NCBI RefSeq assembly: GCF_001428005.1
Contig: NZ_LMSB01000004.1
Span: 65,707-129,706, forward strand
Source: Arthrobacter sp. Soil736
GTDB taxonomy: Bacteria > Actinomycetota > Actinomycetes > Actinomycetales > Micrococcaceae
Direction of reading: 5' to 3'
Length of the DNA stretch: 64,000 bases
How positions within the stretch are numbered: the first letter of the stretch is position 1; every line of letters starts with the position of its first letter. The notes beneath the pieces are model-generated. The model made no database searches. It worked only from the letters and a program-made list of their open reading frames with translations, and was not told where the DNA came from. Below, piece after piece: positions 45,160-53,751 of the stretch. The position numbers were made by a program, and so were the translations under genes.

Positions 45160-46335
45160 ATGCACCTCACCGTCGTCAGTTCCCTCGATGCCCTCTGCCG
45201 CCAGCAGGCGTGCCAGGCCCTGGCCGCCGCCCACCCCGGGGCCGTCATCGTCCTCCATGACCTGCTCGAGAACGGCCGCGTCATCCGCCGCGTCTTCGCC
45301 CGGTCCGGGCCCCTCGAGCGCGAAGAAACCCTCCTGGAACACGGCTGCCTCAGCTGCACGGTGCGTCTGGACGTGGTCCCCACCGTCGAGCGGCTGCTGG
45401 CACTGGGCGAAGACCACATCATCATCGGGCTGCCGCCCGCCGTGCCCTCCTCGACGGCCATCCAGGCCCTGAAGCGGGGACTCGCGCACGAGTTCACGGT
45501 CGACGCAGCGGTACTCGCGTGCGCGCCGGATGCCTTGGAAGACCACATCTGGGACCACCACACCCTGTTCGAGTCCGGGTTCACGCCGGTCCCCGACGAC
45601 CAGCGGACCCCCGGGGAGTTCCTCATCGGAGACCTGCAGTTCAGCGACACCGTCCTTTGGGCCGATCCCGAACTTGTGCCGGTGGACCCCGAAGGGCGCG
45701 CCCGCGGCCTGCAGCTGCTCCGCGAACTGGCGCCGCACGCGGACATCACCGAGGATGCGGGCAGCATTCGCCAAGGCAGGCATGACTACGCGGAGGCAGC
45801 CGGCAGGACCGCCCTTGGCGCAGTGCGGGTCCCGGCCGGACCGTCCGCCTCACCGTTCACCACCATCATCCAGCGGGTTCGGCGCCCCCTCCACCCCGAG
45901 CGGTTCCGGCACGCGCTGGCCACGCTGGCGCAGGGATGCTGCTGGCTCCGCGGCCGGCTGTGGATAGCGGCAGCCCCCGGGTGCCGGATCACCGTCCAGG
46001 GAATCGGGCCGCGCGTCTGGCTGGAGAACACGGGCCCGTGGCTCGCCGACCAGGGCGCCGCCCCCTCGGCGGACCGGGGCGCGGACGCGCGGCTGGACTG
46101 GCACGCGGAGTTCGGCGACCGCGGGACTGTCCTCGCGGCCACCGGCGAAGACATCGACCCGGAAGAGATCGCCCGGCTGCTGACCGGCTGCGAACTGACC
46201 GACGCGGAAATGGAGGCCGGCTTTGCCGGGCTGAGCGATCCGTTCGGCCTTACCGAACCCAACGAAGCCGGGTCCAATGAAACCGGATCCAACGAAACCC
46301 AGCCCACCGATCCCAAACAAAGGAGCAACACATGA
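45160..46335 (+). CDS. COG0523/CobW-like protein without a P-loop
   Basis: This encodes 391 residues. The overall order follows COG0523 zinc GTPases: N-terminal [20 protein letters not shown], the metal-motif region [20 protein letters not shown], and a C-terminal CobW_C domain ([20 protein letters not shown], then [12 protein letters not shown]). However, the Walker A lysine-threonine loop is absent, and the CxCC motif is reduced to CLSC (Cys 63 and 66). GTP hydrolysis is not expected. It is under the Zur box and overlaps the bL36 gene by four bases, so it is made in zinc starvation; it may be a metallochaperone or adaptor. Confidence 0.82.
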   Translation: MHLTVVSSLDALCRQQACQALAAAHPGAVIVLHDLLENGRVIRRVFARSGPLEREETLLEHGCLSCTVRLDVVPTVERLLALGEDHIIIGLPPAVPSSTAIQALKRGLAHEFTVDAAVLACAPDALEDHIWDHHTLFESGFTPVPDDQRTPGEFLIGDLQFSDTVLWADPELVPVDPEGRARGLQLLRELAPHADITEDAGSIRQGRHDYAEAAGRTALGAVRVPAGPSASPFTTIIQRVRRPLHPERFRHALATLAQGCCWLRGRLWIAAAPGCRITVQGIGPRVWLENTGPWLADQGAAPSADRGADARLDWHAEFGDRGTVLAATGEDIDPEEIARLLTGCELTDAEMEAGFAGLSDPFGLTEPNEAGSNETGSNETQPTDPKQRSNT

Positions 46336-46454
46336 AAGTACGGAACTCGCTGCGGGCACTGAAGAAAATGCCGGGAGCGCAAGTGGTCCGCCGCCGCGGC
46401 AGGACCTTCGTCATCAACAAGAAGAACCCGCGCATGAAGGCCCGCCAGGGCTGA
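46332..46454 (+). CDS. rpmJ: Ribosomal protein bL36, cysteine-free paralogue
   Basis: This encodes 40 residues: [20 protein letters not shown] at the N terminus, ending with [15 protein letters not shown]. The zinc-binding C+ form has three cysteines and a histidine; none of the cysteines is present here, which marks the C- form used when zinc is scarce. It replaces the zinc-containing copy in the large subunit and frees zinc. The ATG overlaps the upstream stop (ATGA), so it is translated with the COG0523-like gene under the Zur box. Confidence 0.93.
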   Translation: MKVRNSLRALKKMPGAQVVRRRGRTFVINKKNPRMKARQG

Positions 46455-46578
46455 GACCGGCCGGGACCGTTCGCCGGGGGAGTCGCGCCGCGGCGCTGCG
46501 CGCCCGGAGTGAGTTGCGCCTCACGCCGGGACGATCCGGCGGCGCGCGTCGTTGGAACAGGTGGCGGAAGGAGGCCAC

Positions 46579-47160
46579 TTGATCATTGTGCTGACGGGAA
46601 TAGACGGCTCAGGAAAAACGACGGCAGCCCATGCCCTGGTTGGCGCCGCCCGCGCGCAGGGCACCAAAGCGCTGCTGCTCAGCAACTACGCGGGGCGGCG
46701 CAGGATGTCGCTGCTCAGCGCCAGGTGCGGCGTTCGGTTCCCTGCCCGGCTGGCCGATGGCGTCGAAACTGCCATCCGTGTGGCGAACGTGCTGGTGTCC
46801 CATGCCCGGGCGCGGCGCTTTCCCGGCCTGGTGGTCATGGACCGCCACCTCCAGTGCCAGCTGGCGCTGCGCCGGACCAGGGGCCTGCCGCGCGGACGGC
46901 TTCTTCCGCGCCTCATCGGCGCGCTGCCAAGTCCGGATCTGGTGGCCTACCTGGACGTCAGCCCGGAACGGGCGCACGACAGAATCGTGGCGCGCGGCAC
47001 CGATGAGGAATCCCTGGATGATCTGCAGTCACTGCGGGACGCCTACCGCTCGCTGCCCGAGTACACGGACTTCGTGAAGATCGACGCCGATGCGCCGCCG
47101 GCTGAGGTCCTGTCCGGGCTGACGGAAGCCACCGACGACGCCGGCGCGCTCAAGGTTTAG
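46579..47160 (+). CDS. Thymidylate-kinase-like P-loop kinase
   Basis: This encodes about 193 residues. The P-loop is VLTGIDGSGKTTA, the DR-type motif is VVMDRHLQCQLAL, and the lid region is ARGTDEESLDDLQSLRDAYR. The fold is that of nucleoside monophosphate kinases, but the loop residues differ from true dTMP kinases, so the substrate is uncertain. The TTG at 46579 has AAGGAGG upstream; a GTG/ATG reading at 46552 is less likely. It precedes the glycosyltransferase operon and may act in the same pathway (inference). Confidence 0.78.
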   Translation: MIIVLTGIDGSGKTTAAHALVGAARAQGTKALLLSNYAGRRRMSLLSARCGVRFPARLADGVETAIRVANVLVSHARARRFPGLVVMDRHLQCQLALRRTRGLPRGRLLPRLIGALPSPDLVAYLDVSPERAHDRIVARGTDEESLDDLQSLRDAYRSLPEYTDFVKIDADAPPAEVLSGLTEATDDAGALKV

Positions 47161-47212
47161 TCAAGAATCTCCGAAACGGGGCAAATCCGCCGTCGTGCGG
47201 GTGAACGCGACG

Positions 47213-47415
47213 GTACATTGAATCCGAGCTCTCCGCTTTCCCCCCAAACCGGAGGGCTGGGAAGCCTCTGCGCTTGAGTCTCAGGATTCGCGCGGGGGCT
47301 TCCTTCACTCGGCGAAGTGCCGCTGTTCGGGCTGAATGTGCGGAACGCGCCCCCATCACCGTCCGCCAATTGCAGGGAAAACGACGGCGGGAGATCCCGC
47401 CGTCGTTTTCCCTGA
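47213..47415 (+). ncRNA. Candidate 6C-type small RNA
   Basis: This non-coding stretch has the hallmark of the actinobacterial 6C RNA: a hairpin with six cytosines in its loop, CTCCG-CTTT-CCCCCC-AAAC-CGGAG, at about 47231-47254. It is followed by a second long hairpin (GGAAGCC ... GGCTTCC, 47260-47305) and a second C-rich loop with five Cs in GCGGA...TCCGC (about 47340-47366). An intrinsic terminator with perfect 18-base arms closes it. A -10-like TACATT lies near 47213. The boundaries are estimates. An Rfam RF01066 search would decide. Confidence 0.5.
47375..47412 (+). terminator. Strong intrinsic terminator
   Basis: Perfect 18-base arms (GGGAAAACGACGGCGGGA) around GA. The stem ends in a T run within the arm. 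It closes the candidate small RNA and also any read-through from the kinase gene at 47160. It shares the GACGGCGGGA core with the dispersed elements but lacks their flank. Confidence 0.75.
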
Positions 47416-47533
47416 TTCGCCAATCGATGCATTTATTTTCGCGGTTAAACGTTGAAATTAGAGATTGACCTTCACGTCAAGCGGTGGCAACGTGGGATTC
47501 AGTTCCCACCCTCCAATTGTCGCGGGGGTATCA

Positions 47534-47956
47534 ATGCACAGTTACTTCATACCCTTCGCTTTTGCCTCGGGCAGGGGCAGATGGACAGGTCCACGCCTTG
47601 CCGGGGCCCTCTTACTCCTCGCCGTCGTGGCGTTCGTGGCGCCCTCCACCCCGGGCTTCGCCCACAACCCGCTCCCCCATCCCGTCGCACAGTTCGCGGC
47701 ACAGGCTGCGACCGTCCAACTACGGGAAAGTATCCCGAATGCGGCGCCAACCGTCAGCATCATCAGCGAACAGCAAACAGCCGCGTGGGCCGGCCCTCAG
47801 GGCGACGACCACTGGCTGCGGGACGGCGCGTTGAGCGCATCCGTTACTCTTACGCGCGCTGCCGACGGTTGCCCGTGTTTACTCCCTACGCAAGAGAAAG
47901 AGACCTGGCAACACCTCAGCCGGCCGCCTCCGGCTCCCGGCAGCCACGCCGCATGA
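47534..47956 (+). CDS. Hypothetical secreted protein
   Basis: This encodes 140 residues. A hydrophobic segment (LAGALLLLAVVAFVAPSTPG, then FAHNP) near residues 23-45 looks like a signal peptide with cleavage after FA. The mature part is polar, with DGCPC as its only cysteine pair. No family recognised and no clear Shine-Dalgarno, only GGGGG. Codon third positions are less GC-biased towards the 3' end than in neighbours, so it may not be real. Confidence 0.35.
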   Translation: MHSYFIPFAFASGRGRWTGPRLAGALLLLAVVAFVAPSTPGFAHNPLPHPVAQFAAQAATVQLRESIPNAAPTVSIISEQQTAAWAGPQGDDHWLRDGALSASVTLTRAADGCPCLLPTQEKETWQHLSRPPPAPGSHAA

Positions 47957-48076
47957 CTGCGGCCGGACCGGGACGCACGCAGGCATCCGCAGTCCCATGC
48001 GCTAAACGTCCCAGGCACCAATCCATTACGTTCCGACATTTGTCAGCCGCAACTGGTCCGCAATCTTCCCCTACGG

Positions 48077-48174
48077 ACATTTATGAGAGTTCTTTAATGT
48101 TTCCCTCATTCCCGATTAAGCCTTCACATTTATGAGAGTTCTTTAATGTTTCCCTCATTCCCGATTAAGCCTTC
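48077..48174. repeat. 49-bp perfect tandem duplication upstream of the glycosyltransferase operon
   Basis: Two identical 49-base units (each starting ACATTTATGAGAGTTCTTTA) follow each other directly. The stretch is AT-rich in an otherwise GC-rich window and lies 35 bases upstream of the first glycosyltransferase start. Next to it is AAGCCTT-N6-AAGGCTT (48167-48186). A promoter or regulator site may be duplicated here. Confidence 0.85.
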
Positions 48175-48208
48175 CCATTAAGGCTTACAAACCAAAAGCT
48201 ATTTCCCG

Positions 48209-49453
48209 GTGAGAGTCCGGCAGGCTGTGGGGCCCCACGTGGAACCTATTAGAATTGTTCTTTATTCGCACGACTCCCTGGGGCTGGGGCACGTGCGCCG
48301 CAATCTCGCCCTGGCTCATGCCCTGAGCAACCAGCTTCCCGGCCTGACCGGGCGTGAGGTGACCGGCGTCCTGGTTTCCGGCACGGCGCTCGCCCCGGGA
48401 TTCGAGCTTCCCCCCGGCTGGGATTGGGTGATCCTGCCGGGCGTGGAAAAGAGCCGCAGCGGCTACCGTCCCAGGAACCTCGACGTTCCCATGCCGGACC
48501 TGGTGTCACTGCGGGCTTCCTTGCTGGAGTCAGTCGTGGGCAGTTTCCGCCCCGATCTGGTGGTGGTGGACCGGCACGCCACCGGAATTCATCACGAGCT
48601 GGAAGTGGCCCTGCGCCGGGCCCGGGCCGGCGGACCGGTACGGGTGGTGCTGGGGCTGCGCGAAATCCTGGATTCGCCGGATGCGGCCATCGCTGAATGG
48701 GACCGGGAGGGCGGCGCAGGGCTAGTAAAGGCCTTGTTTGACGCCATCTGGGTTTACGGCGATCCTGCCGTCCACGATCCGGTTGCTGCGGGTGAAATTC
48801 CGCCCTCCGTCCGCAAACTGATCCACTACACCGGATACCTTGCGGTGGGGCGGCCGCCGGGTTCCGGGAAACTCACCATGCCGCGCCCCTATTTCATGAC
48901 GACGGTGGGAGGCGGCGCCGACGGGCACGCCTTGGCGAAAATGGCGTCCGCCGCCGCCCTGCCCCCGGGAGTAGGCCACCTGATCGTTGCGGGACCGCAG
49001 ATGCCCGACGAGCAGCTCAACGATCTGCGCCGGCAGGCCACGGCGGGCGTCAGAATCGTTGACACCCTGGACGACATGGTGCTCCACATGCGCCGCGCCG
49101 AGGCCATCGTTTCCATGGGCGGCTACAACACGGTCTGCGAGATCCTGAGCACCAGGGTTCCGGCCCTCATTGTGCCGCGCACCGAGTCACGCTCCGAGCA
49201 GCGGATCCGGGCCGAATCCCTCGCCGCCGCGGGCTACCTGGAACATCGCGACATCGGCACGCTGACGCCCGCCGTCCTCGCCGGCTGGCTCGCACAGCGG
49301 CTCGGCACCAAGGTGGACCGCCGGCGCGCACAGCTCAACGGACTGGTACGGGTGCCCCAGCTGGCGGCCGGTCTCCTGCTGCCCGTGCTGAACTCCGGCG
49401 GCACGCGGCCGCTGGACCATATCCGGGAGGGCGCCGCGCATGTTGCAATCTGA
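48209..49453 (+). CDS. MurG-like (GT-B) glycosyltransferase
   Basis: This encodes 414 residues. The N terminus RIVLYSHDSLGLGHVRRNLA is typical of GT-B enzymes of the MurG/UDP-GlcNAc-epimerase-like type (GxGHxxR). The C-terminal sugar-nucleotide binding loop is in AIVSMGGYNTVCEILSTRVP, then ALIVPRTESRSEQRIRA. It transfers an unknown sugar, probably at the membrane inner face. GTG at 48209 gives the longest form; the start could be GTG 48239. It overlaps the next glycosyltransferase by 14 bases. Confidence 0.87.
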   Translation: MRVRQAVGPHVEPIRIVLYSHDSLGLGHVRRNLALAHALSNQLPGLTGREVTGVLVSGTALAPGFELPPGWDWVILPGVEKSRSGYRPRNLDVPMPDLVSLRASLLESVVGSFRPDLVVVDRHATGIHHELEVALRRARAGGPVRVVLGLREILDSPDAAIAEWDREGGAGLVKALFDAIWVYGDPAVHDPVAAGEIPPSVRKLIHYTGYLAVGRPPGSGKLTMPRPYFMTTVGGGADGHALAKMASAAALPPGVGHLIVAGPQMPDEQLNDLRRQATAGVRIVDTLDDMVLHMRRAEAIVSMGGYNTVCEILSTRVPALIVPRTESRSEQRIRAESLAAAGYLEHRDIGTLTPAVLAGWLAQRLGTKVDRRRAQLNGLVRVPQLAAGLLLPVLNSGGTRPLDHIREGAAHVAI

Positions 49454-50660
49454 ACCGGCCACCGCCTACATCCTGAAAATGTACCCGCGGTTCTCCGAAA
49501 CGTTCATCGTCTCCGAGATCCTGGCGCGCGAGGCCGCCGGGGACAGGATTGAGATCTTCTCCCTCCGTCCGCCCAACGACCCGCGATTCCATCCTGAGCT
49601 GGCACGCGTCAAGGCGCCCGTGACCTATATCGCCCGTCCAAAAAGCGCCGAGGGCGTGTGGGAGACCTTCGGTGCGGCGGAAGCCGCCGGCCTCGCCCCG
49701 GCGGTGTCCCGGGTTTTCACGGAACTGGCCACCATGGGCCCGAACGATGCGCTCCAGGCCATCAACCTCGCTGTGGCCCTGCAGAACCGGAACATCAGGC
49801 ACCTGCACGTTCATTTCGCGTCAACCCCCACGAGCGTCACGAGGCTGGCCTCCGCCATCACCGGCATTCCCTATTCCTTCACGGCCCATGCCGTGGACAT
49901 CTTCGTTGACACCGTCGACGACGACGATCTCCGGACCAAGTTTGCGCAGGCCCACCATGCCGTGACCATCAGCGCCTATAACCTCCGCTTCCTGCGCCGC
50001 CGCTTCCCGGACGTCACCTCCCGCCTGCACCTCGTGCGCAACGGCCTGGAGCTCAGCCGCTTCCCGTACCGCGACCCCCGGCCCATCGGCGCCACGGTGA
50101 GGGTGGCCGCCGTCGGACGGTTCGTGGAAAAGAAGGGATTCCAGCACCTGGTGCCCGCCGCCGCCGAGCTCGTCGCCCAGGGCGTCCCCCTGGACCTGAG
50201 AATCGCGGGAACAGGTGTGCTCGCCGCCCAAGTACAGTCCGACGTCGAGCAGCTGGGGCTTGCGGATCACGTCAGGCTGCTGGGGCCGCAGACCCAGGAC
50301 CAGGTCCATGAGCTGCTGGAGTCCTGCGACGTATTCATTGCTCCGTGCGTGGTGGGGGCCGACGGCAACGCAGACGGGATGCCCACCGTGCTGCTGGAGG
50401 CCATGGCCACCGGCGTTCCGTGCATCTCCACCGCCGTCACCGGGATTCCCGAGGTGGTGCACAACGGACGCACGGGAATCCTGACCAGGCCCGGCGTTCC
50501 GCATCTGCTCGCCCAGGCCATCCGCCGCATGAGCGCACCGTCAACGGACAGGGTGTCCCTGGCCCGCAACGCACGCGCACTGATCGAACGGGACTACGAC
50601 GTGCGGCAGCAGGCCGAGAAGCTCCGCGCCCTGTCGCTCGAGGCAAGGAAGGTGGCGTGA
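49440..50660 (+). CDS. Glycosyltransferase family 4 protein
   Basis: This encodes 406 residues. GT4 features: YPRFSETFIVSEILARE, IPYSFTAHAVDIFVDTVDDD, VAAVGRFVEKKGFQHLVPAA and the donor-binding EAMATGVPCISTAVTGIPEV with its catalytic glutamates upstream (ADGNADGMPTVLLEA). It transfers a sugar from a nucleotide donor. Its stop overlaps the next start by one base (TGATG). Second of three glycosyltransferases in one operon. Confidence 0.92.
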   Translation: MLQSEPATAYILKMYPRFSETFIVSEILAREAAGDRIEIFSLRPPNDPRFHPELARVKAPVTYIARPKSAEGVWETFGAAEAAGLAPAVSRVFTELATMGPNDALQAINLAVALQNRNIRHLHVHFASTPTSVTRLASAITGIPYSFTAHAVDIFVDTVDDDDLRTKFAQAHHAVTISAYNLRFLRRRFPDVTSRLHLVRNGLELSRFPYRDPRPIGATVRVAAVGRFVEKKGFQHLVPAAAELVAQGVPLDLRIAGTGVLAAQVQSDVEQLGLADHVRLLGPQTQDQVHELLESCDVFIAPCVVGADGNADGMPTVLLEAMATGVPCISTAVTGIPEVVHNGRTGILTRPGVPHLLAQAIRRMSAPSTDRVSLARNARALIERDYDVRQQAEKLRALSLEARKVA

Positions 50661-51835
50661 TGCGCGTCGCCTACGTCTGCGCCGACCCCGGCGTCCCCGT
50701 CTTCGGCACCAAGGGATCCTCCGTCCATGTCCAGGAGATCGTGCGCGCCTGGCGCAGGGCCGGAGCCGACGTCACGGTGTACTGCGTCCGCGCCGGGAAC
50801 GACCGCCCGGCCGACCTGGCCGGCCTCGACGTCGTCGAGCGTCCGCCCCGCCGGGCAGAGCGGGCCGGGCGGGAGCGCGCCATCGAAGAGGCGGCGTGCG
50901 CCCTCGCGGACGCTGCCGTCCGCGACGGCTGCGATGTGGTCTACGAACGCTATTCACTGTTCAGCCCGGCACTGTCCATGGTGACCGGCGCGCTCCGGGT
51001 CCCGGCCGTCCTCGAGGTCAATGCGCCGCTGATCGAGGAGCAGCAGCGGTACCGCCAGCTTTTTGATGGTGACCTCGCTGAGTCGATGCTCCGCCGGAAC
51101 GCCCTGGCCGCCGACGCCGTGGCCTGCGTCTCGGAGCCCGTGCTCCGGTGGGTGAAGCAGCGCGTTCCCGAGGCCAGGACCGTGCTGGCGCCGAACGGCG
51201 TCAACACCTTCCGGATCACGGCGCGGCCGTCCGGAGGGCGGGCGGGACTGTCGGATCCCGGCCACTTCACGGTGGCCTTCACCGGCACCCTCAAGCCGTG
51301 GCACGGCGTCCCGGACCTGCTAGAGGCGGTGGCCCTGGCCAACGCTGATCCCACGAGCACGGGCGTGTGGACCGTGCGGATCATCGGCGACGGGCCAGGC
51401 CGGCCGGACCTCGAACGGCTTGCGGCCCAGCTGGGCGTGGACGCCGAGTTCACCGGAGCGGTGTTGCCGGAGTCCGTGCCGCGGCTGCTGCACGAATGCG
51501 ACGCCGCCGCGGCACCCTATCCGCAGCTGGCGCCCGGCCACGACCATTATTTTTCGCCGTTGAAGGTGTACGAATACCTGGCCGCAGGCATGCCGGTGAT
51601 CGCCACGGCCGTGGGCCAGATTCCCTCCATCATTGAGCAGGAACACACCGGGCTGATGGTCCCCGCCGGCGACCCGCCGGCGTTCGCCGCCGCCCTGAAC
51701 CGTCTGGCGGCGGACGCCGCGCTCCGCGAACGCCTGGGCACCCAGGCCCGGGCCGCCGCCGTCGAACATCACAGCTGGGACGGCGTGCTTTCCCTGATCA
51801 CCGCGGCACTGTCATCCCGGCAGGAGGTGGCCTGA
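50660..51835 (+). CDS. Glycosyltransferase family 4 protein
   Basis: This encodes 391 residues. The start MRVAYVCADPGVPVFGTKGS, the middle FTGTLKPWHGVPDLLEAVAL, and the donor-site SPLKVYEYLAAGMPVIATAV are standard GT4. It probably adds a further residue to the same glycan. Only two bases separate it from the ABC exporter gene. The ATG at 50660 overlaps the upstream stop; GTG at 50657 is an alternative. Confidence 0.92.
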   Translation: MRVAYVCADPGVPVFGTKGSSVHVQEIVRAWRRAGADVTVYCVRAGNDRPADLAGLDVVERPPRRAERAGRERAIEEAACALADAAVRDGCDVVYERYSLFSPALSMVTGALRVPAVLEVNAPLIEEQQRYRQLFDGDLAESMLRRNALAADAVACVSEPVLRWVKQRVPEARTVLAPNGVNTFRITARPSGGRAGLSDPGHFTVAFTGTLKPWHGVPDLLEAVALANADPTSTGVWTVRIIGDGPGRPDLERLAAQLGVDAEFTGAVLPESVPRLLHECDAAAAPYPQLAPGHDHYFSPLKVYEYLAAGMPVIATAVGQIPSIIEQEHTGLMVPAGDPPAFAAALNRLAADAALRERLGTQARAAAVEHHSWDGVLSLITAALSSRQEVA

Positions 51836-51837
51836 CC

Positions 51838-53751
51838 ATGACCGCACACCCCCACCGCCAACAGCCGCCAGGGCAGCAAACGGCCGTCGCACGGAAGCCG
51901 CGGCGCCCGTCCCTGCGGCGGGGACGGAACCCCGCCCGGTCCCCGAAGCCGGAGTCCGGGCTGCGGCGCACTCTGCGCTGTGTACGCCCGCATCTCCAGG
52001 GCCACCGCGCCCTCATGGTGGGAGGATTCGTCGGGCTGACGTTCGACGTGGCTTTCCGCCTGGTGGAGCCGTGGCCCCTCAAGGTGGTGATCGACGCCGT
52101 TTCCCGCTCGCTGGGCGCCACGCTGCACAAACCCGGTCCCACCATGGACGCCAGCATGCAGACACTCATCCTGTGCGGGGCGGCGGTGGTGGCCATCAGC
52201 ATCGGGCGCGCCATCTCCAACTACTGGTCCGCCGTCTGCTTCGCCCAAATCGGCTCGCGGGTCGCCGCGGACCTGAGGGCACGGGCCTTCCGCCACGTGC
52301 AGAGCCTGTCCATGCGCCACCACACCCGGGCGTCCACCGGGGACACGGTGCAGCGCCTGGTGGGCGATGTGTCCCGCCTGCAGGACGTGGCCATCACCGC
52401 CGGGCTGCCGCTGCTGGGCAACATGGCCACCCTGGTGGCGATGACCGGCATACTCCTCTGGCTGGATCCCCTGCTCTCCTTGGTGGTGGTCCTGGCCGTC
52501 GGCGTCTTCGTCCTCCTGTCCCGCGCCAGCTCCGGCCCGATTACGGCCGCGGCCGGCAGCTCCCGCAAAGGGGAGGGTTACCTGGCCACGACGGCGGCAC
52601 AGACTTTGGGCGCCATCCGCGAGGTCCAGGCCTACGGCCTGGAGGACACCATCAGTTCCGGCTTCCGCACCAGCAACCAGGCCACCCTGGGAACGGGCGT
52701 CGCGGCGCTGCGGCTTGCCGCCGGGCTGGAGCGGCGCACCGATGTGCTGATCGGCGTCGCGACGGCGGTGGTGCTGGCCGGCGGCGGCTGGCGGGTCATG
52801 GAGCACGTGATTACGCCCGGTGACCTGGTGATATTCCTGATGTACCTGAAGACGGGCATGAAGCCCCTGAAGGACGTGGCGAAACAGATTGGCCGGATCG
52901 CCCGGGCCACGGCCTCCGGCGAGCGCGTGGCCGACCTGCTGGAAGCGCAGACGGACCTGCCCGAGTCTGCCCATGCCCGCCGCCTGGACAGCAAGAACCC
53001 GGACATCGTGCTTGAGGACGTGTTCGCAGGCCACGGCGACGGAATGGTGCTGCACGGGATCAACTTGACCATCCCGGCCGGTGAGCACCTGGCCATCCTG
53101 GGCCCGTCCGGCGCCGGAAAGTCCACCCTGGCCAGCCTCATCCTGCGCATGATCGATCCCGCCACCGGATCCGTCAGGGTAGGCGGTGAGGACCTGCGGG
53201 ACCTCAAGATCGCGTCCGTTCGGTCGCATGTGTCCATCCTGCTGCAGGACTCCGTGCTGTTCGGCATCTCCGTCCGGGACAATATCCGGTTCGGCAGGCT
53301 CGACGCCACGGACGACGAAATCGAGGAGGCTGCCGCCTTGGCCCAGGCCGACGACTTCATCCGCGCGCTCCCGGACGGCTACGACACGGTGCTGGGCGAA
53401 GCGGCGAAGGACCTCTCCGGCGGCCAGCGGCAGCGGATCGCCATTGCCCGCGCCATCCTCCGGCAGGCACCGATCGTCATTCTCGATGAGGCCACGGCGG
53501 GCCTGGACTCCGCCTCCCGGGACTCCGTCCTGCAGGCCCTTGCCGCCCTGACGCGCGAACGGACCTCCATCACCATCACCCACGACGCCCACTCCGCCCG
53601 TTCGTGCGACCGCATCGTCTGGCTCGAAGACGGCCGGATCATGGAGGAGGGACGCCCGGAAATACTGCTGCGGGATCCCGGATCCAGGTTCGCCCGCTGG
53701 ATGGATGACGAGGACCCCAGCCGGCCCGAAGAGAAGCTGGAAGTGCCATGA
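51838..53751 (+). CDS. ABC exporter (single-chain half transporter)
   Basis: This encodes 637 residues. A basic, disordered 60-residue N terminus precedes six membrane helices. ATPase motifs are intact: Walker A GPSGAGKST, signature LSGGQRQRIAIARAI, Walker B IVILDEATAGLD with the catalytic glutamate, and H-loop ITHDAHSA. It should work as a homodimer and export a lipid-linked or small glycan product of this operon (inference). Its stop overlaps the next kinase gene by four bases (ATGA). Confidence 0.92.
   Translation: MTAHPHRQQPPGQQTAVARKPRRPSLRRGRNPARSPKPESGLRRTLRCVRPHLQGHRALMVGGFVGLTFDVAFRLVEPWPLKVVIDAVSRSLGATLHKPGPTMDASMQTLILCGAAVVAISIGRAISNYWSAVCFAQIGSRVAADLRARAFRHVQSLSMRHHTRASTGDTVQRLVGDVSRLQDVAITAGLPLLGNMATLVAMTGILLWLDPLLSLVVVLAVGVFVLLSRASSGPITAAAGSSRKGEGYLATTAAQTLGAIREVQAYGLEDTISSGFRTSNQATLGTGVAALRLAAGLERRTDVLIGVATAVVLAGGGWRVMEHVITPGDLVIFLMYLKTGMKPLKDVAKQIGRIARATASGERVADLLEAQTDLPESAHARRLDSKNPDIVLEDVFAGHGDGMVLHGINLTIPAGEHLAILGPSGAGKSTLASLILRMIDPATGSVRVGGEDLRDLKIASVRSHVSILLQDSVLFGISVRDNIRFGRLDATDDEIEEAAALAQADDFIRALPDGYDTVLGEAAKDLSGGQRQRIAIARAILRQAPIVILDEATAGLDSASRDSVLQALAALTRERTSITITHDAHSARSCDRIVWLEDGRIMEEGRPEILLRDPGSRFARWMDDEDPSRPEEKLEVP

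Noticed and set aside
47178..47220. A cyclic-di-GMP riboswitch suggested by GGGGCAAATCCGC
   Set aside because: The other conserved segments of the motif are absent; the six-C hairpin and terminator fit a small RNA better.
51769..53592. Minus-strand frame of 607 codons opposite the operon's ABC exporter
   Set aside because: Antisense to intact Walker and signature motifs, and no recognisable domain of its own.
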